From: Bacteroidota bacterium
Lineage (GTDB): Bacteria; Bacteroidota; Bacteroidia; UKL13-3
Length of the DNA: 5,341 bases
Assembly: GCA_018883485.1 (NCBI GenBank)
Contig: VEQB01000179.1
Coordinates: 1-5,341, forward strand
Reading direction: 5' to 3'
Positions 1 through 5,341 of this stretch are shown in pieces. Under the pieces are notes generated by a model. That model was not told the origin of the DNA, ran no database searches, and saw only the letters and a list, made by a program, of their open reading frames with translations. A program made the translations under genes and the position numbers. Each line of letters begins with the position of its first letter. Position 1 is the stretch's first letter.

Positions 1-555
1 TACCAAGGCTACCCCGCTTCCATTGTCTTCCATCCCCTGCGCTATGCAAGCAGTATCGCAAGCATTTTCGCAACGGCTATCCAAATGGGCTTCAAGTATT
101 ATAAAGCCTTTTGCACTCGTATCTGTCCCCGGTAAAATTGCTACCACATTTTTATGGGTGGTCATGCTACAAATCATTTTATCAAATTGGAAAAAACCAC
201 TAAGTAGTGGGCTATTATTAGCGGTGGCAAAACTCTTAAATTTAGCCAGCGCCCAATTTCTGGCAGCGCCAATTCCATTAGTTACAGAAAGCGTGTCTGA
301 ACCAGTATTTCTGTTTTTAAATTGCTCTAATGCTATTAAATAGTTCAATAATGAATCTGATGAAACGTTCTTTTTTAGTTCATTAAGGATTGCATTTTTT
401 GCGCTTGTCTCACTACTTTGGTAGTAGTTGCTAGGAGCATAATTTCCTTCTAAGATTTTAACAAACGCCGCATCACTAAAACGTAAATTAGTTTGTGCGT
501 TTAGGTTAAAAATAGAGAAGTTTAAAAATAGAAAGAGGCAGAGGAATTTTTTCAT
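1..555 (-). CDS. Secreted M28-type zinc peptidase, N-terminal part (runs off left edge)
   Basis: This open frame reads from an ATG at 555 down to base 1 without a stop, giving 185 residues; the C-terminal part lies outside the window. Residues 1-20 form a signal peptide (MKK, a Phe/Leu-rich core, then N-A before Q21), so the protein should be exported. The M28 metallopeptidase signature starts near residue 150: a hydrophobic strand leads into AHLDSR, with H157 a likely zinc ligand and D159 the supporting Asp, then EDNGSG, with D177 the likely bridging metal ligand. The later ligands expected in M28 (Glu-Glu, Asp, His) would be beyond the edge. Three cysteines (C162, C166, C170) lie between the two motifs. 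M28 enzymes are aminopeptidases or carboxypeptidases; the substrate cannot be told. The start lies 3 bases after the epimerase stop, with an A-rich leader, so the two are probably co-transcribed. Many exported Bacteroidota M28 enzymes carry a C-terminal sorting domain, which cannot be checked here. The family call is fairly sure, the specificity unknown. Confidence 0.85.
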   Translation of the reverse strand, partial: MKKFLCLFLFLNFSIFNLNAQTNLRFSDAAFVKILEGNYAPSNYYQSSETSAKNAILNELKKNVSSDSLLNYLIALEQFKNRNTGSDTLSVTNGIGAARNWALAKFKSFATANNSPLLSGFFQFDKMICSMTTHKNVVAILPGTDTSAKGFIILEAHLDSRCENACDTACIAQGMEDNGSGVALV

Positions 556-558
556 TGT

Positions 559-1461
559 TTATTTTTTAAGGATTTGCCTAATTGCATCTTTAGCGTAAAG
601 ATAATTAAATCCAAATCCACTAGCGCAAATTTTTTCAGCAGAAATGTTTTGATCCGACAATAACATTTGTCCCATTTCTCCCATCATAAATTTGAGCACA
701 AAACCAGGAACAGGAGGTAAGAAGGCAGGCCTATTTAAGTTTTTGGCTATCAATTTGGTAAGTTCTGCATTGCTCGCTACGTTTGGCGCAACTGCATTAA
801 ATGGCCCCTGTAATTCTGGGTGTTTACTAAGGAAAATTAACATTCTACATAAATCATCTACATGTATCCATGGCACATTCATTTGCCCATTGCCTAAAGG
901 GGCAGCCAAGCCCCATTTGGCCAAGTTGCCAATCTCTTTTACAAAACCGCCATCCTTGCTTAATACAATCCCTATTCTGGCAATACTTACCGGAATTCCT
1001 AAATTGGAGATTGCCTTGGTTTCTTCTTCCCAAGCTACGCACACATTTGCTAAAAAGTTATTATCAGCTGGGTATTCCTCGCTCACAATTCCCATTGGAT
1101 GGGTGCCATAAATACCCACAGCAGAAGCCGATACAAAGCTTTTAAGCTGGTGGTTTGCCTGTGCTAAGGCTTTGGCCAATAGCCTTGTGCCTAGCACTCT
1201 GCTGCTCATTATTTCATCCTTGTAGGTTTTGGTCCAACGGTGATCTGCCACACCAGCCCCTGCCAAATGGATAATGCTCTCTGTTTCTGATAAATATTTG
1301 GGGTCCAAAATTCCTTTTTCCGGCTCCCAAAAAATATGTTGTTTGTTTCCTGGTTTAGGATTCCGGGTAAGTGTATATACCTCGTGGCCAACTTTTTCTA
1401 AAGCTTTTGTAAGCGTTTTCCCAATATTTCCTGTGCCACCTGTAAGGATGATTTTTGTCAT
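559..1461 (-). CDS. TIGR01777 / SDR39U1-type atypical SDR (putative NAD(P)-dependent epimerase)
   Basis: This complete 300-residue protein has the family's normal length. A Rossmann fold begins at the N-terminus with GGTGNIG (residues 8-14), the NAD(P)-binding glycine motif. LAGAGVADHRWT (66-77) and SASAVGIYG (111-119) are typical of the TIGR01777 family, as is VPWIHVDD (196-203). The last 50 or so residues (PPVPGF at 249-254 through FGF and a final amphipathic helix) match the C-terminal DUF1731 region. The YxxxK catalytic pair of classical and extended SDRs is absent: around residues 138-149 the sequence is ANVCVAWEEETK. This is known for the atypical SDR class. Members are often named nucleoside-diphosphate-sugar epimerase, YfcH, or wrongly 'cell division inhibitor SulA'; no substrate is established. 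No signal peptide is seen, so it is probably cytoplasmic. It is divergent from the B12-binding MerR regulator and precedes the M28 peptidase by 3 bases. The start is the ATG at 1461, just before the Rossmann strand, with AAAAGG shortly upstream. Confidence 0.93.
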   Translation of the reverse strand: MTKIILTGGTGNIGKTLTKALEKVGHEVYTLTRNPKPGNKQHIFWEPEKGILDPKYLSETESIIHLAGAGVADHRWTKTYKDEIMSSRVLGTRLLAKALAQANHQLKSFVSASAVGIYGTHPMGIVSEEYPADNNFLANVCVAWEEETKAISNLGIPVSIARIGIVLSKDGGFVKEIGNLAKWGLAAPLGNGQMNVPWIHVDDLCRMLIFLSKHPELQGPFNAVAPNVASNAELTKLIAKNLNRPAFLPPVPGFVLKFMMGEMGQMLLSDQNISAEKICASGFGFNYLYAKDAIRQILKK

Positions 1462-1527
1462 AACCTTTTATTTTAAAAACAATTTTACATCCATTATGTT
1501 TCTCCAATATATTTAGTATTAAACACA
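1462..1527. promoter_or_regulatory. Divergent promoter region between epimerase and MerR-B12 regulator
   Basis: This 66-base AT-rich gap is the only real intergenic space in the window and must hold the promoters of both divergent units unless they start inside coding sequence. On the minus strand a weak Bacteroidota-type promoter can be drawn: TTG at 1507-1505, 17 bases, then TAAAATTG at 1487-1480, one mismatch from the known TAnnTTTG -7 element. This would give the epimerase a leader of about 13 bases. On the plus strand only one-mismatch -7 candidates are seen (TATGTTTC at 1495-1502 and TATATTTA at 1508-1515), with no convincing -33 TTG. That the region contains promoters is inferred from gene layout; the individual boxes are weak. 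Confidence 0.5.
1512..1523. promoter_or_regulatory. Candidate operator: imperfect palindrome TTTAGTATTAAA
   Basis: The sequence TTTAGTATTAAA is a 12-base near-palindrome in which five of six base pairs match and the G/T pair does not. It lies directly upstream of the regulator's TTG start and just upstream of the possible -33 element of the epimerase promoter. MerR-type regulators of the CarH/LitR group usually bind next to their own gene and repress divergent promoters, so this is a reasonable place for an operator. In AT-rich DNA such a palindrome can easily occur by chance, and I see no clear second copy in the gap. Treat it as a guess based on position. Confidence 0.22.
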
Positions 1528-1530
1528 TTG
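1528..1530 (+). promoter_or_regulatory. TTG start codon of the MerR-B12 regulator
   Basis: The homology-supported N-terminus of the regulator (GTFSIKDIEALTG) begins right after this TTG. The in-frame codons between the upstream stop at 1474-1476 and this point include no ATG or GTG, so TTG is the best start. No Shine-Dalgarno-like purine run precedes it; the leader is AT-rich. A TTG start with a weak leader would fit low expression of an autoregulated repressor, but that is inference. Confidence 0.75.
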
Positions 1531-2442
1531 GGAACTTTTTCAATAAAAGATATTGAAGCACTTACGGGGATAAAATGTCACACGCTCCGCATCTGGGAAC
1601 AAAGATATAGCATTATTGTTCCAAAGCGTAGTGATACCAATATTCGCTATTACGACGACCAAGATCTCAAAACACTTCTAAACATAAGTGTTCTAAATGA
1701 TAGTGGCTTAAAAATTTCAGAAATCGCAAAATTAGACAATCAAGAAATAGCTCAAAAAGTGGTAGAGCTAAGTTCTTCAACCTCTGAATATAAAATCCAT
1801 ATTCGCTCTTTCATTGCAGCTATGATGAGTTTCGATGAGTTGGGATTTCATAAATTGTTAAATACTTACATCATACAATTTGGCTTCGAAGAAACCTTTC
1901 TCAAAATTGTGTTCCCCTTTCTTCAGGAAGTAGGATTACTTTGGCAAGTGGGTACTCTTGTTCCTTCTCATGAACATTTTGTTTCTAATATTATTAAGCA
2001 AAAGCTATATGTTGCCATAGATGGCCAAGTTGGGAAATCTAACCCTAATAAAAAGAAATTTTTATTGTTCTTGCCAGAATTTGAAAAGCACTCGCTAGGA
2101 TTACTTTTTGCTAATTATATCATTCGCTCCCGTGGCCATGAAGTTCTATTCTTAGGCCAGGAAGTTCCATTGACAGACTTGAGAGAAGCTTTCGAAAAGC
2201 ATTCCCCAGATTTTATACTTACTTTAATGACCATACCCCAGCATGACTTGGACAAACATGCCTTTGTTAAATTTTTAACAGAAAGCTGGCCTAAAAGTAT
2301 TATTCTAATTTCTGGTCCTCAGTTTGTGGCAGAAAATTTCGAAGAATTTAATACTGTTATCAAGCTAACCTGTTTCAATCATTTAATCCAACTTATAAAT
2401 AATTTGGGTCAACCAGAAAGCAAAATCAGTGCAATTTCTTAG
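1528..2442 (+). CDS. MerR-family regulator with cobalamin-binding domain (CarH/LitR-like)
   Basis: This 304-residue protein has three parts. Residues 3-70 are a MerR winged HTH (FSIKDIEALTGI, then HTLRIWEQRY and the NIRYYDDQDL wing). Residues 90-165 are a helical B12 cap with W139 and E149-H150, the W-x9-EH motif of CarH-type photoreceptors. Residues 176-295 are a Rossmann-like B12 domain with E186-K-H188-S-L-G191 (ExHxxG); H188 is the likely lower cobalt ligand. In known CarH/LitR proteins, adenosylcobalamin drives tetramer formation and DNA binding in the dark, and light breaks the Co-C bond and releases repression. The residue after the cap Trp is Gln140, where Thermus CarH is reported to have His132, the ligand formed after light exposure; the light chemistry may therefore differ. 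The start is TTG: no ATG or GTG occurs in frame before the HTH, the upstream frame stops at 1474-1476, and the first internal Met is residue 99. The gene is divergent from the epimerase and converges with the GLPGLI gene, overlapping it by 4 bases. The architecture is clear; targets and light response are inferred. Confidence 0.93.
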   Translation: MGTFSIKDIEALTGIKCHTLRIWEQRYSIIVPKRSDTNIRYYDDQDLKTLLNISVLNDSGLKISEIAKLDNQEIAQKVVELSSSTSEYKIHIRSFIAAMMSFDELGFHKLLNTYIIQFGFEETFLKIVFPFLQEVGLLWQVGTLVPSHEHFVSNIIKQKLYVAIDGQVGKSNPNKKKFLLFLPEFEKHSLGLLFANYIIRSRGHEVLFLGQEVPLTDLREAFEKHSPDFILTLMTIPQHDLDKHAFVKFLTESWPKSIILISGPQFVAENFEEFNTVIKLTCFNHLIQLINNLGQPESKISAIS

Positions 2443-3134
2443 CGTTGCCCTTTCAGGGCTGAGATTAATTTATTCAATTCTTCTTCTGTTACCACTTGAT
2501 ATTCTTGAGGTACTTCAAACAGATAATCTTCAATTGGAATTGGATTAAGCATTCTTACAGTTAATGTCATAAGTGCGCCACTTGCGTTAGAACTATACTG
2601 CATTAAAATTCCCGGGATTCCGTCTAACGATGCGTCTTTCATTGTATTATAGGGTGCAATATCTCTAGAAAACCAACATTCATTTATAAAGGTGTCTTTG
2701 CCAATTATTTGTTTTACCATGGCTTTCTCACAAACATAGTCTGCAATTTTTTTTGTGTCGGGTAATAGAGTTACCGAGGAAGTAATTTTTATAGAATCTG
2801 GTATAATTGTCTTTTTAAAAGCCACCATTTCACTATCGCTCTTTTTTAAAGCAAGTTTTTTTCCAAACAGATTTAAAAGGATAACCGTTTCTTTAGAATT
2901 GCCATTGTAAATAGTTGTGTTTTTGCCCATACCTGCAATGCCCATTTCCATTCTGGTTTTTGAACCTTTAAAATAGAAACTCGCGTCATGAGGTAACATA
3001 TGTTCGTTACATTGCATGTCTGGACTTAGATTTTTATAACTAATGTCGTAGAAAATTTTACCCTCATTAATTTTATATTGGGCAAAGACTACGCAACTAA
3101 AAAAAAGGAAGCTGGCTAATAAAATATTTTTCAT
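2439..3134 (-). CDS. GLPGLI-family secreted protein of unknown function
   Basis: This is a 231-residue protein counted from the ATG at 3134. A signal peptide is clear (MKN, hydrophobic core, cleavage near F-A before Q19), so it should be exported. The mature part looks beta-rich. It contains FYFKGSKTRMEM (53-64), followed by alternating strands that resemble GLPGLI/DUF4412-type proteins. ADYVCEKAMV (131-140) and a Trp-Phe-Ser-Arg segment near 154 lead to DGIPGILMQY (171-180), the variant of the motif that names the GLPGLI family. No catalytic residues can be named; the family is common in Bacteroidota and has no settled function. The ATG overlaps the TAA of the enoyl-CoA hydratase gene by one base (TAATG), which suggests coupled translation. 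A TTG two codons upstream (3140) could also open the frame, but the signal peptide starts naturally at the ATG. The stop overlaps the convergent regulator by 4 bases. The family call is fairly sure; DUF4412 is the alternative label. Confidence 0.85.
   Translation of the reverse strand: MKNILLASFLFFSCVVFAQYKINEGKIFYDISYKNLSPDMQCNEHMLPHDASFYFKGSKTRMEMGIAGMGKNTTIYNGNSKETVILLNLFGKKLALKKSDSEMVAFKKTIIPDSIKITSSVTLLPDTKKIADYVCEKAMVKQIIGKDTFINECWFSRDIAPYNTMKDASLDGIPGILMQYSSNASGALMTLTVRMLNPIPIEDYLFEVPQEYQVVTEEELNKLISALKGQR
2447..2459. terminator. Weak hairpin at the convergent gene ends, possible terminator
   Basis: GCCCT at 2447-2451 pairs perfectly with AGGGC at 2455-2459 around a 3-base loop. It lies 5 bases after the regulator's stop and inside the last codons of the convergent GLPGLI gene. 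This is the position where a bidirectional terminator would be expected, because the two genes leave no intergenic space. No clear T-run follows on either strand and the stem is only five base pairs, so intrinsic terminator activity is uncertain. Confidence 0.28.
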
Positions 3135-3910
3135 TACCAACTTATTTTTTCTTTATTCAGAAATGCAGAAATCCCTTTTTTACAATCCTCGCTAGAACGG
3201 GCATTGGCGTTCATTTCAGTAGCATATTTTATAGCTTCTTCTAAACTTTTTTCGGGCACATTGGCCAGCATTTTTTTTGTTGATGCGATAGATTGTGAGG
3301 ATGTTTGTTTGGCTAGTTTAACAGCAAATTCATGCACTGTTTCATGTATAAGTGAAGAGTCTACCACATAATTAATAAGCCCTAATTCTTTGGCTTGTAA
3401 GGCATCTAATATTTCTCCTGATAATAAAATTTGGCGTGCTTTGCGTTCGCCTATTTGTCTTAATAAGAAAACCAAAACAATAGCTGGTATAAATCCGATT
3501 TTTACTTCTGTATACGCAAAACGCGCATGCGATTCTGCAAAGCAAAAATCGCAAATGGTAGCTAAGCCACAACCGCCTGCAAAAGCTGCCCCATGTACCA
3601 AGCTAATTACAATTTTTGGGGATTGATAAATAAGTTGAAATAGTTCTGCCAAATGCGTGCTATCTGCAATGTTTTCTTCAAAGGTGTTGTTTTGCAATTG
3701 TTGTAAAGAGGCTAAATCTGCGCCAGAACAAAAGGCCTCACCATTGCCTCTTATCACCAAAACTTTGCAATTTGCATCTGCAAGGGCTTTTTGGATACTT
3801 TCTTTAATTGCGCCCACAAATTCAAAGCTTAACGCATTCCGCTTTTCTGGTCTGTTTAGGGTTAAGTAAGCAACCCTATCTTTAATTTCGTATGTTACAA
3901 GTTCTTCCAT
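3134..3910 (-). CDS. Enoyl-CoA hydratase/isomerase (crotonase) family protein
   Basis: This complete 258-residue protein is a normal size for a crotonase. Crotonases bind acyl-CoA thioesters and stabilise an enolate in an oxyanion hole; this one is likely cytoplasmic. The N-terminal LNRPEKRNALS (18-28), the first oxyanion segment AFCSGADL (59-66) and the second, HGAAFAGGCGLATICDF (107-123), are all present, followed by FAYTEVKIGFIPA (131-143). Of the two catalytic glutamates of rat mitochondrial enoyl-CoA hydratase, the second is kept as E135 (TEVKIG), but the position of the first (CEL in the rat enzyme) is G116 (CGL). This makes plain 2-enoyl-CoA hydration less certain; the pattern resembles LiuC/methylglutaconyl-CoA hydratase-like and isomerase-like relatives. 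Substrate and pathway cannot be fixed from the sequence. The start codon lies 16 bases inside the end of comEC, and the stop shares one base with the GLPGLI start, so it is the middle gene of a coupled minus-strand operon. The family call is strong, the reaction open. Confidence 0.93.
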   Translation of the reverse strand: MEELVTYEIKDRVAYLTLNRPEKRNALSFEFVGAIKESIQKALADANCKVLVIRGNGEAFCSGADLASLQQLQNNTFEENIADSTHLAELFQLIYQSPKIVISLVHGAAFAGGCGLATICDFCFAESHARFAYTEVKIGFIPAIVLVFLLRQIGERKARQILLSGEILDALQAKELGLINYVVDSSLIHETVHEFAVKLAKQTSSQSIASTKKMLANVPEKSLEEAIKYATEMNANARSSEDCKKGISAFLNKEKISW

Positions 3911-5341
3911 TCTTTAGCATTTATTACTAAGGCTCCAGCACTTGCAATATCATAATACCGAACCTTATGTTTTCCACAAAGTTTGATAAGTGCTTCTCTT
4001 TTTTTCTGAGGTATGGAATTAGCCAATACGATGAGCTTTGGTTTTTCTCCTTCAATTAAGGGTTCTAGGTTGAACCAACGTTTCCCACTAAGCACTAAAA
4101 TGGAGGCTTTTTGGGTTTTTATTTTGGGAGTATGCTCTAACACATAAATTATGTTTTGGTTCAAATAGAACCTAAAATTTGCACTTGGAAAACTATCTAT
4201 GCTTACTTCTTTACTTTGATTAAAAAGTGATTGTTCCTTTATGATTCTTTCAAATTGTTTACTAGCAAGTGATGCTGGGTTTGTTAAGAACTGTGTGCTT
4301 CTCCCTTTGGTATATGAAATAAGCAATCCTTTAGCACTGTGGTAAATTACTAGTTGTTCTTGTTGTTGATGCGTGTAAAGTACATAGGAACTATAGAGGC
4401 TTAGCCCTGCAATAAAAACTAAAGCAAGTTTTAAATGGAGAAGATTCCTTTGTTTAAAATATAATATCGCCAAAATAATAAGTACATACAAACAAATTGC
4501 TTCCCCCACGGTAAAGGGTATTTGGTTTATGCTGGCAAATGGCAAAGATGCTATGGTATGGGCAGTAGTATTGGCAAAAGAAATACACTGCGCAATTAAC
4601 CATGCAAGCATTTTTGAAAGCCAAAAGAAGGGCTGAAAAATCAATATTAGTATACCTAAATAGATTATTAGCGTAGTTATAGGAATGAGGATGAGATTGG
4701 CAGGTATAAAGTAGTTAGGAAATTGGTGAAAGTAGCATAAACTTAATGGAAAGGTGAGGAGTTGTGCCGACAATGAAACGGCTATTACTTTCCAAATTTC
4801 GTCTATCCATTTTAAGGGTGGTGTATAAAAGAGATAGAGGTAAGGATAGAAACCAATAATGCCTAGCACTGCCGCATAACTTAGCTGAAATCCTACATGG
4901 TAAAGCAGTTGAGGGTCGTAAAACAATAGAAAGAAGGCAGAAGCTGCTAAACTATTAAAAGGATTACCACTTCTGCTAATGAGCTTTCCCATAATCATAA
5001 AGCTAAACATTACACTAGCCCTCAATATGCTAGGCGAGAGCCCGCAAAGTAAAGAGTACATCCAAATACCTGTAAGCATAAACCATGGCTCTACCCATTT
5101 TGCCCACTTTTTACTTTTAAAGGGTTTAAACATGGCTCCTAAAATCAAATAAATTAGGCCTACATGCATACCACTTACGGCTAAAACATGAAGGGTTCCG
5201 GTATGACTATAAGCATCAATTATTTCTTGAGGAATATGGTCGTCTAAGCCGAAAAGCAATGCCTCGGCTATCCCAATCTGTTCGTCTCCTTTTAGGTACA
5301 TTTTTAGGACCCTACTAATGTAATCTTGGGTGGCGTATACC
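3895..5341 (-). CDS. comEC: ComEC/Rec2-family competence membrane protein, 5' end outside window
   Basis: ComEC forms the inner-membrane channel that passes single-stranded DNA into the cell during natural transformation. The frame stays open through the right edge: codons upstream of the Met at 5301 read VYATQDYISRVLK without a stop, so that Met is internal and the N-terminal membrane/OB-fold part is missing. Counting from that Met (468 residues), the Competence domain is clear: GTLHVLAVSGMHVGLIYLIL (35-54), GLSPSILRASVM (87-98), GNPFNSLAA (112-120), then YHVGFQLSYAAVLGI (134-148) and FPNYFIPANLILIPITT (194-210). There are many membrane helices up to about residue 310. The last 150 or so residues are soluble and carry no HxHxDH zinc motif, so the C-terminal metallo-beta-lactamase nuclease of Bacillus ComEC is absent or degenerate; short C-termini are usual in Bacteroidota. 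The gene is first of a minus-strand operon and its end overlaps the next gene by 16 bases. The identification is strong; actual competence is not shown. Confidence 0.93.
   Translation of the reverse strand, partial: VYATQDYISRVLKMYLKGDEQIGIAEALLFGLDDHIPQEIIDAYSHTGTLHVLAVSGMHVGLIYLILGAMFKPFKSKKWAKWVEPWFMLTGIWMYSLLCGLSPSILRASVMFSFMIMGKLISRSGNPFNSLAASAFFLLFYDPQLLYHVGFQLSYAAVLGIIGFYPYLYLFYTPPLKWIDEIWKVIAVSLSAQLLTFPLSLCYFHQFPNYFIPANLILIPITTLIIYLGILILIFQPFFWLSKMLAWLIAQCISFANTTAHTIASLPFASINQIPFTVGEAICLYVLIILAILYFKQRNLLHLKLALVFIAGLSLYSSYVLYTHQQQEQLVIYHSAKGLLISYTKGRSTQFLTNPASLASKQFERIIKEQSLFNQSKEVSIDSFPSANFRFYLNQNIIYVLEHTPKIKTQKASILVLSGKRWFNLEPLIEGEKPKLIVLANSIPQKKREALIKLCGKHKVRYYDIASAGALVINAKEWKNL

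Noticed and set aside
23..343. Plus-strand open frame of 106 codons
   Set aside because: It lies wholly antisense to the M28 peptidase frame, which has a signal peptide and metal-binding motifs. The plus-strand product shows no recognisable domain.
1471..1478. TTTTAAAA palindrome in the divergent region as an operator
   Set aside because: It is too short and too common in AT-rich DNA, and it lies where an A-rich leader for the epimerase would be expected anyway.
692..1516. Several open frames of 60-139 codons on both strands within the epimerase gene
   Set aside because: They overlap a full-length protein with clear family motifs and have no motifs of their own; they are shadows.
1496..1516. 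Tiny upstream frame (ATG, six codons, TAG) just ahead of the regulator
   Set aside because: It could be a leader peptide, but it has no ribosome-binding-like sequence and is short enough to arise by chance in AT-rich DNA.
3135..3140. Longer start of the GLPGLI gene at a TTG two codons upstream
   Set aside because: The ATG at 3134 begins a normal signal peptide directly and gives the typical TAATG overlap; the TTG adds only two residues.
3372..3869. Open frames of 66-78 codons overlapping the crotonase gene
   Set aside because: They are out-of-frame or antisense shadows of a gene with strong family motifs.
5299..5301. ATG as the true start of ComEC
   Set aside because: The frame remains open to the window edge with family-like sequence upstream, and a ComEC starting here would lack the N-terminal membrane and OB-fold part.

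Overview
The window is a compact, AT-rich stretch from a member of the Bacteroidota. The signs are a GLPGLI-type secreted protein, signal peptides ending in 'xAQ', A-rich leaders rather than clear Shine-Dalgarno sites, and a ComEC that ends without an obvious metallo-beta-lactamase motif. I cannot place it more finely. Six genes fill almost the whole window. Only about 70 bases are non-coding: a 66-base divergent intergenic region and a 3-base gap. There is no RNA gene, mobile element, long repeat or CRISPR array that I can support.

Left part (1-1461, minus strand): an atypical SDR 'epimerase' of the TIGR01777/SDR39U1 type is followed after only 3 bases by a secreted M28-type zinc peptidase. 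The peptidase runs off the left edge, so only its N-terminal 185 residues are present. The spacing suggests one transcript, started from the short intergenic region at 1462-1527.

Centre (1528-2442, plus strand): a MerR-type regulator with a C-terminal cobalamin-binding module is divergent from the epimerase. It has the CarH/LitR architecture: winged HTH, helical cap with W-x9-EH, then a B12 domain with ExHxxG. It is the most interesting gene here, a likely B12-dependent and possibly light-sensing regulator. It starts at a TTG codon, and its natural target would be the shared divergent promoter region.

Right part (2439-5341, minus strand): comEC (its 5' end lies beyond the right edge), an enoyl-CoA hydratase/isomerase-family gene and a GLPGLI-family secreted protein. 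They overlap by 16 bases and 1 base, so they look like one translationally coupled operon. The last gene converges on the regulator, and their stop codons overlap by 4 bases. The three products (DNA uptake channel, acyl-CoA enzyme, secreted protein) have no obvious shared pathway.

Most of the content is ordinary Bacteroidota chromosome. The points worth a second look are the B12 regulator with its divergent promoter, the residue changes in the regulator and in the crotonase, the cysteine cluster in the peptidase, and the tightly overlapped gene ends.
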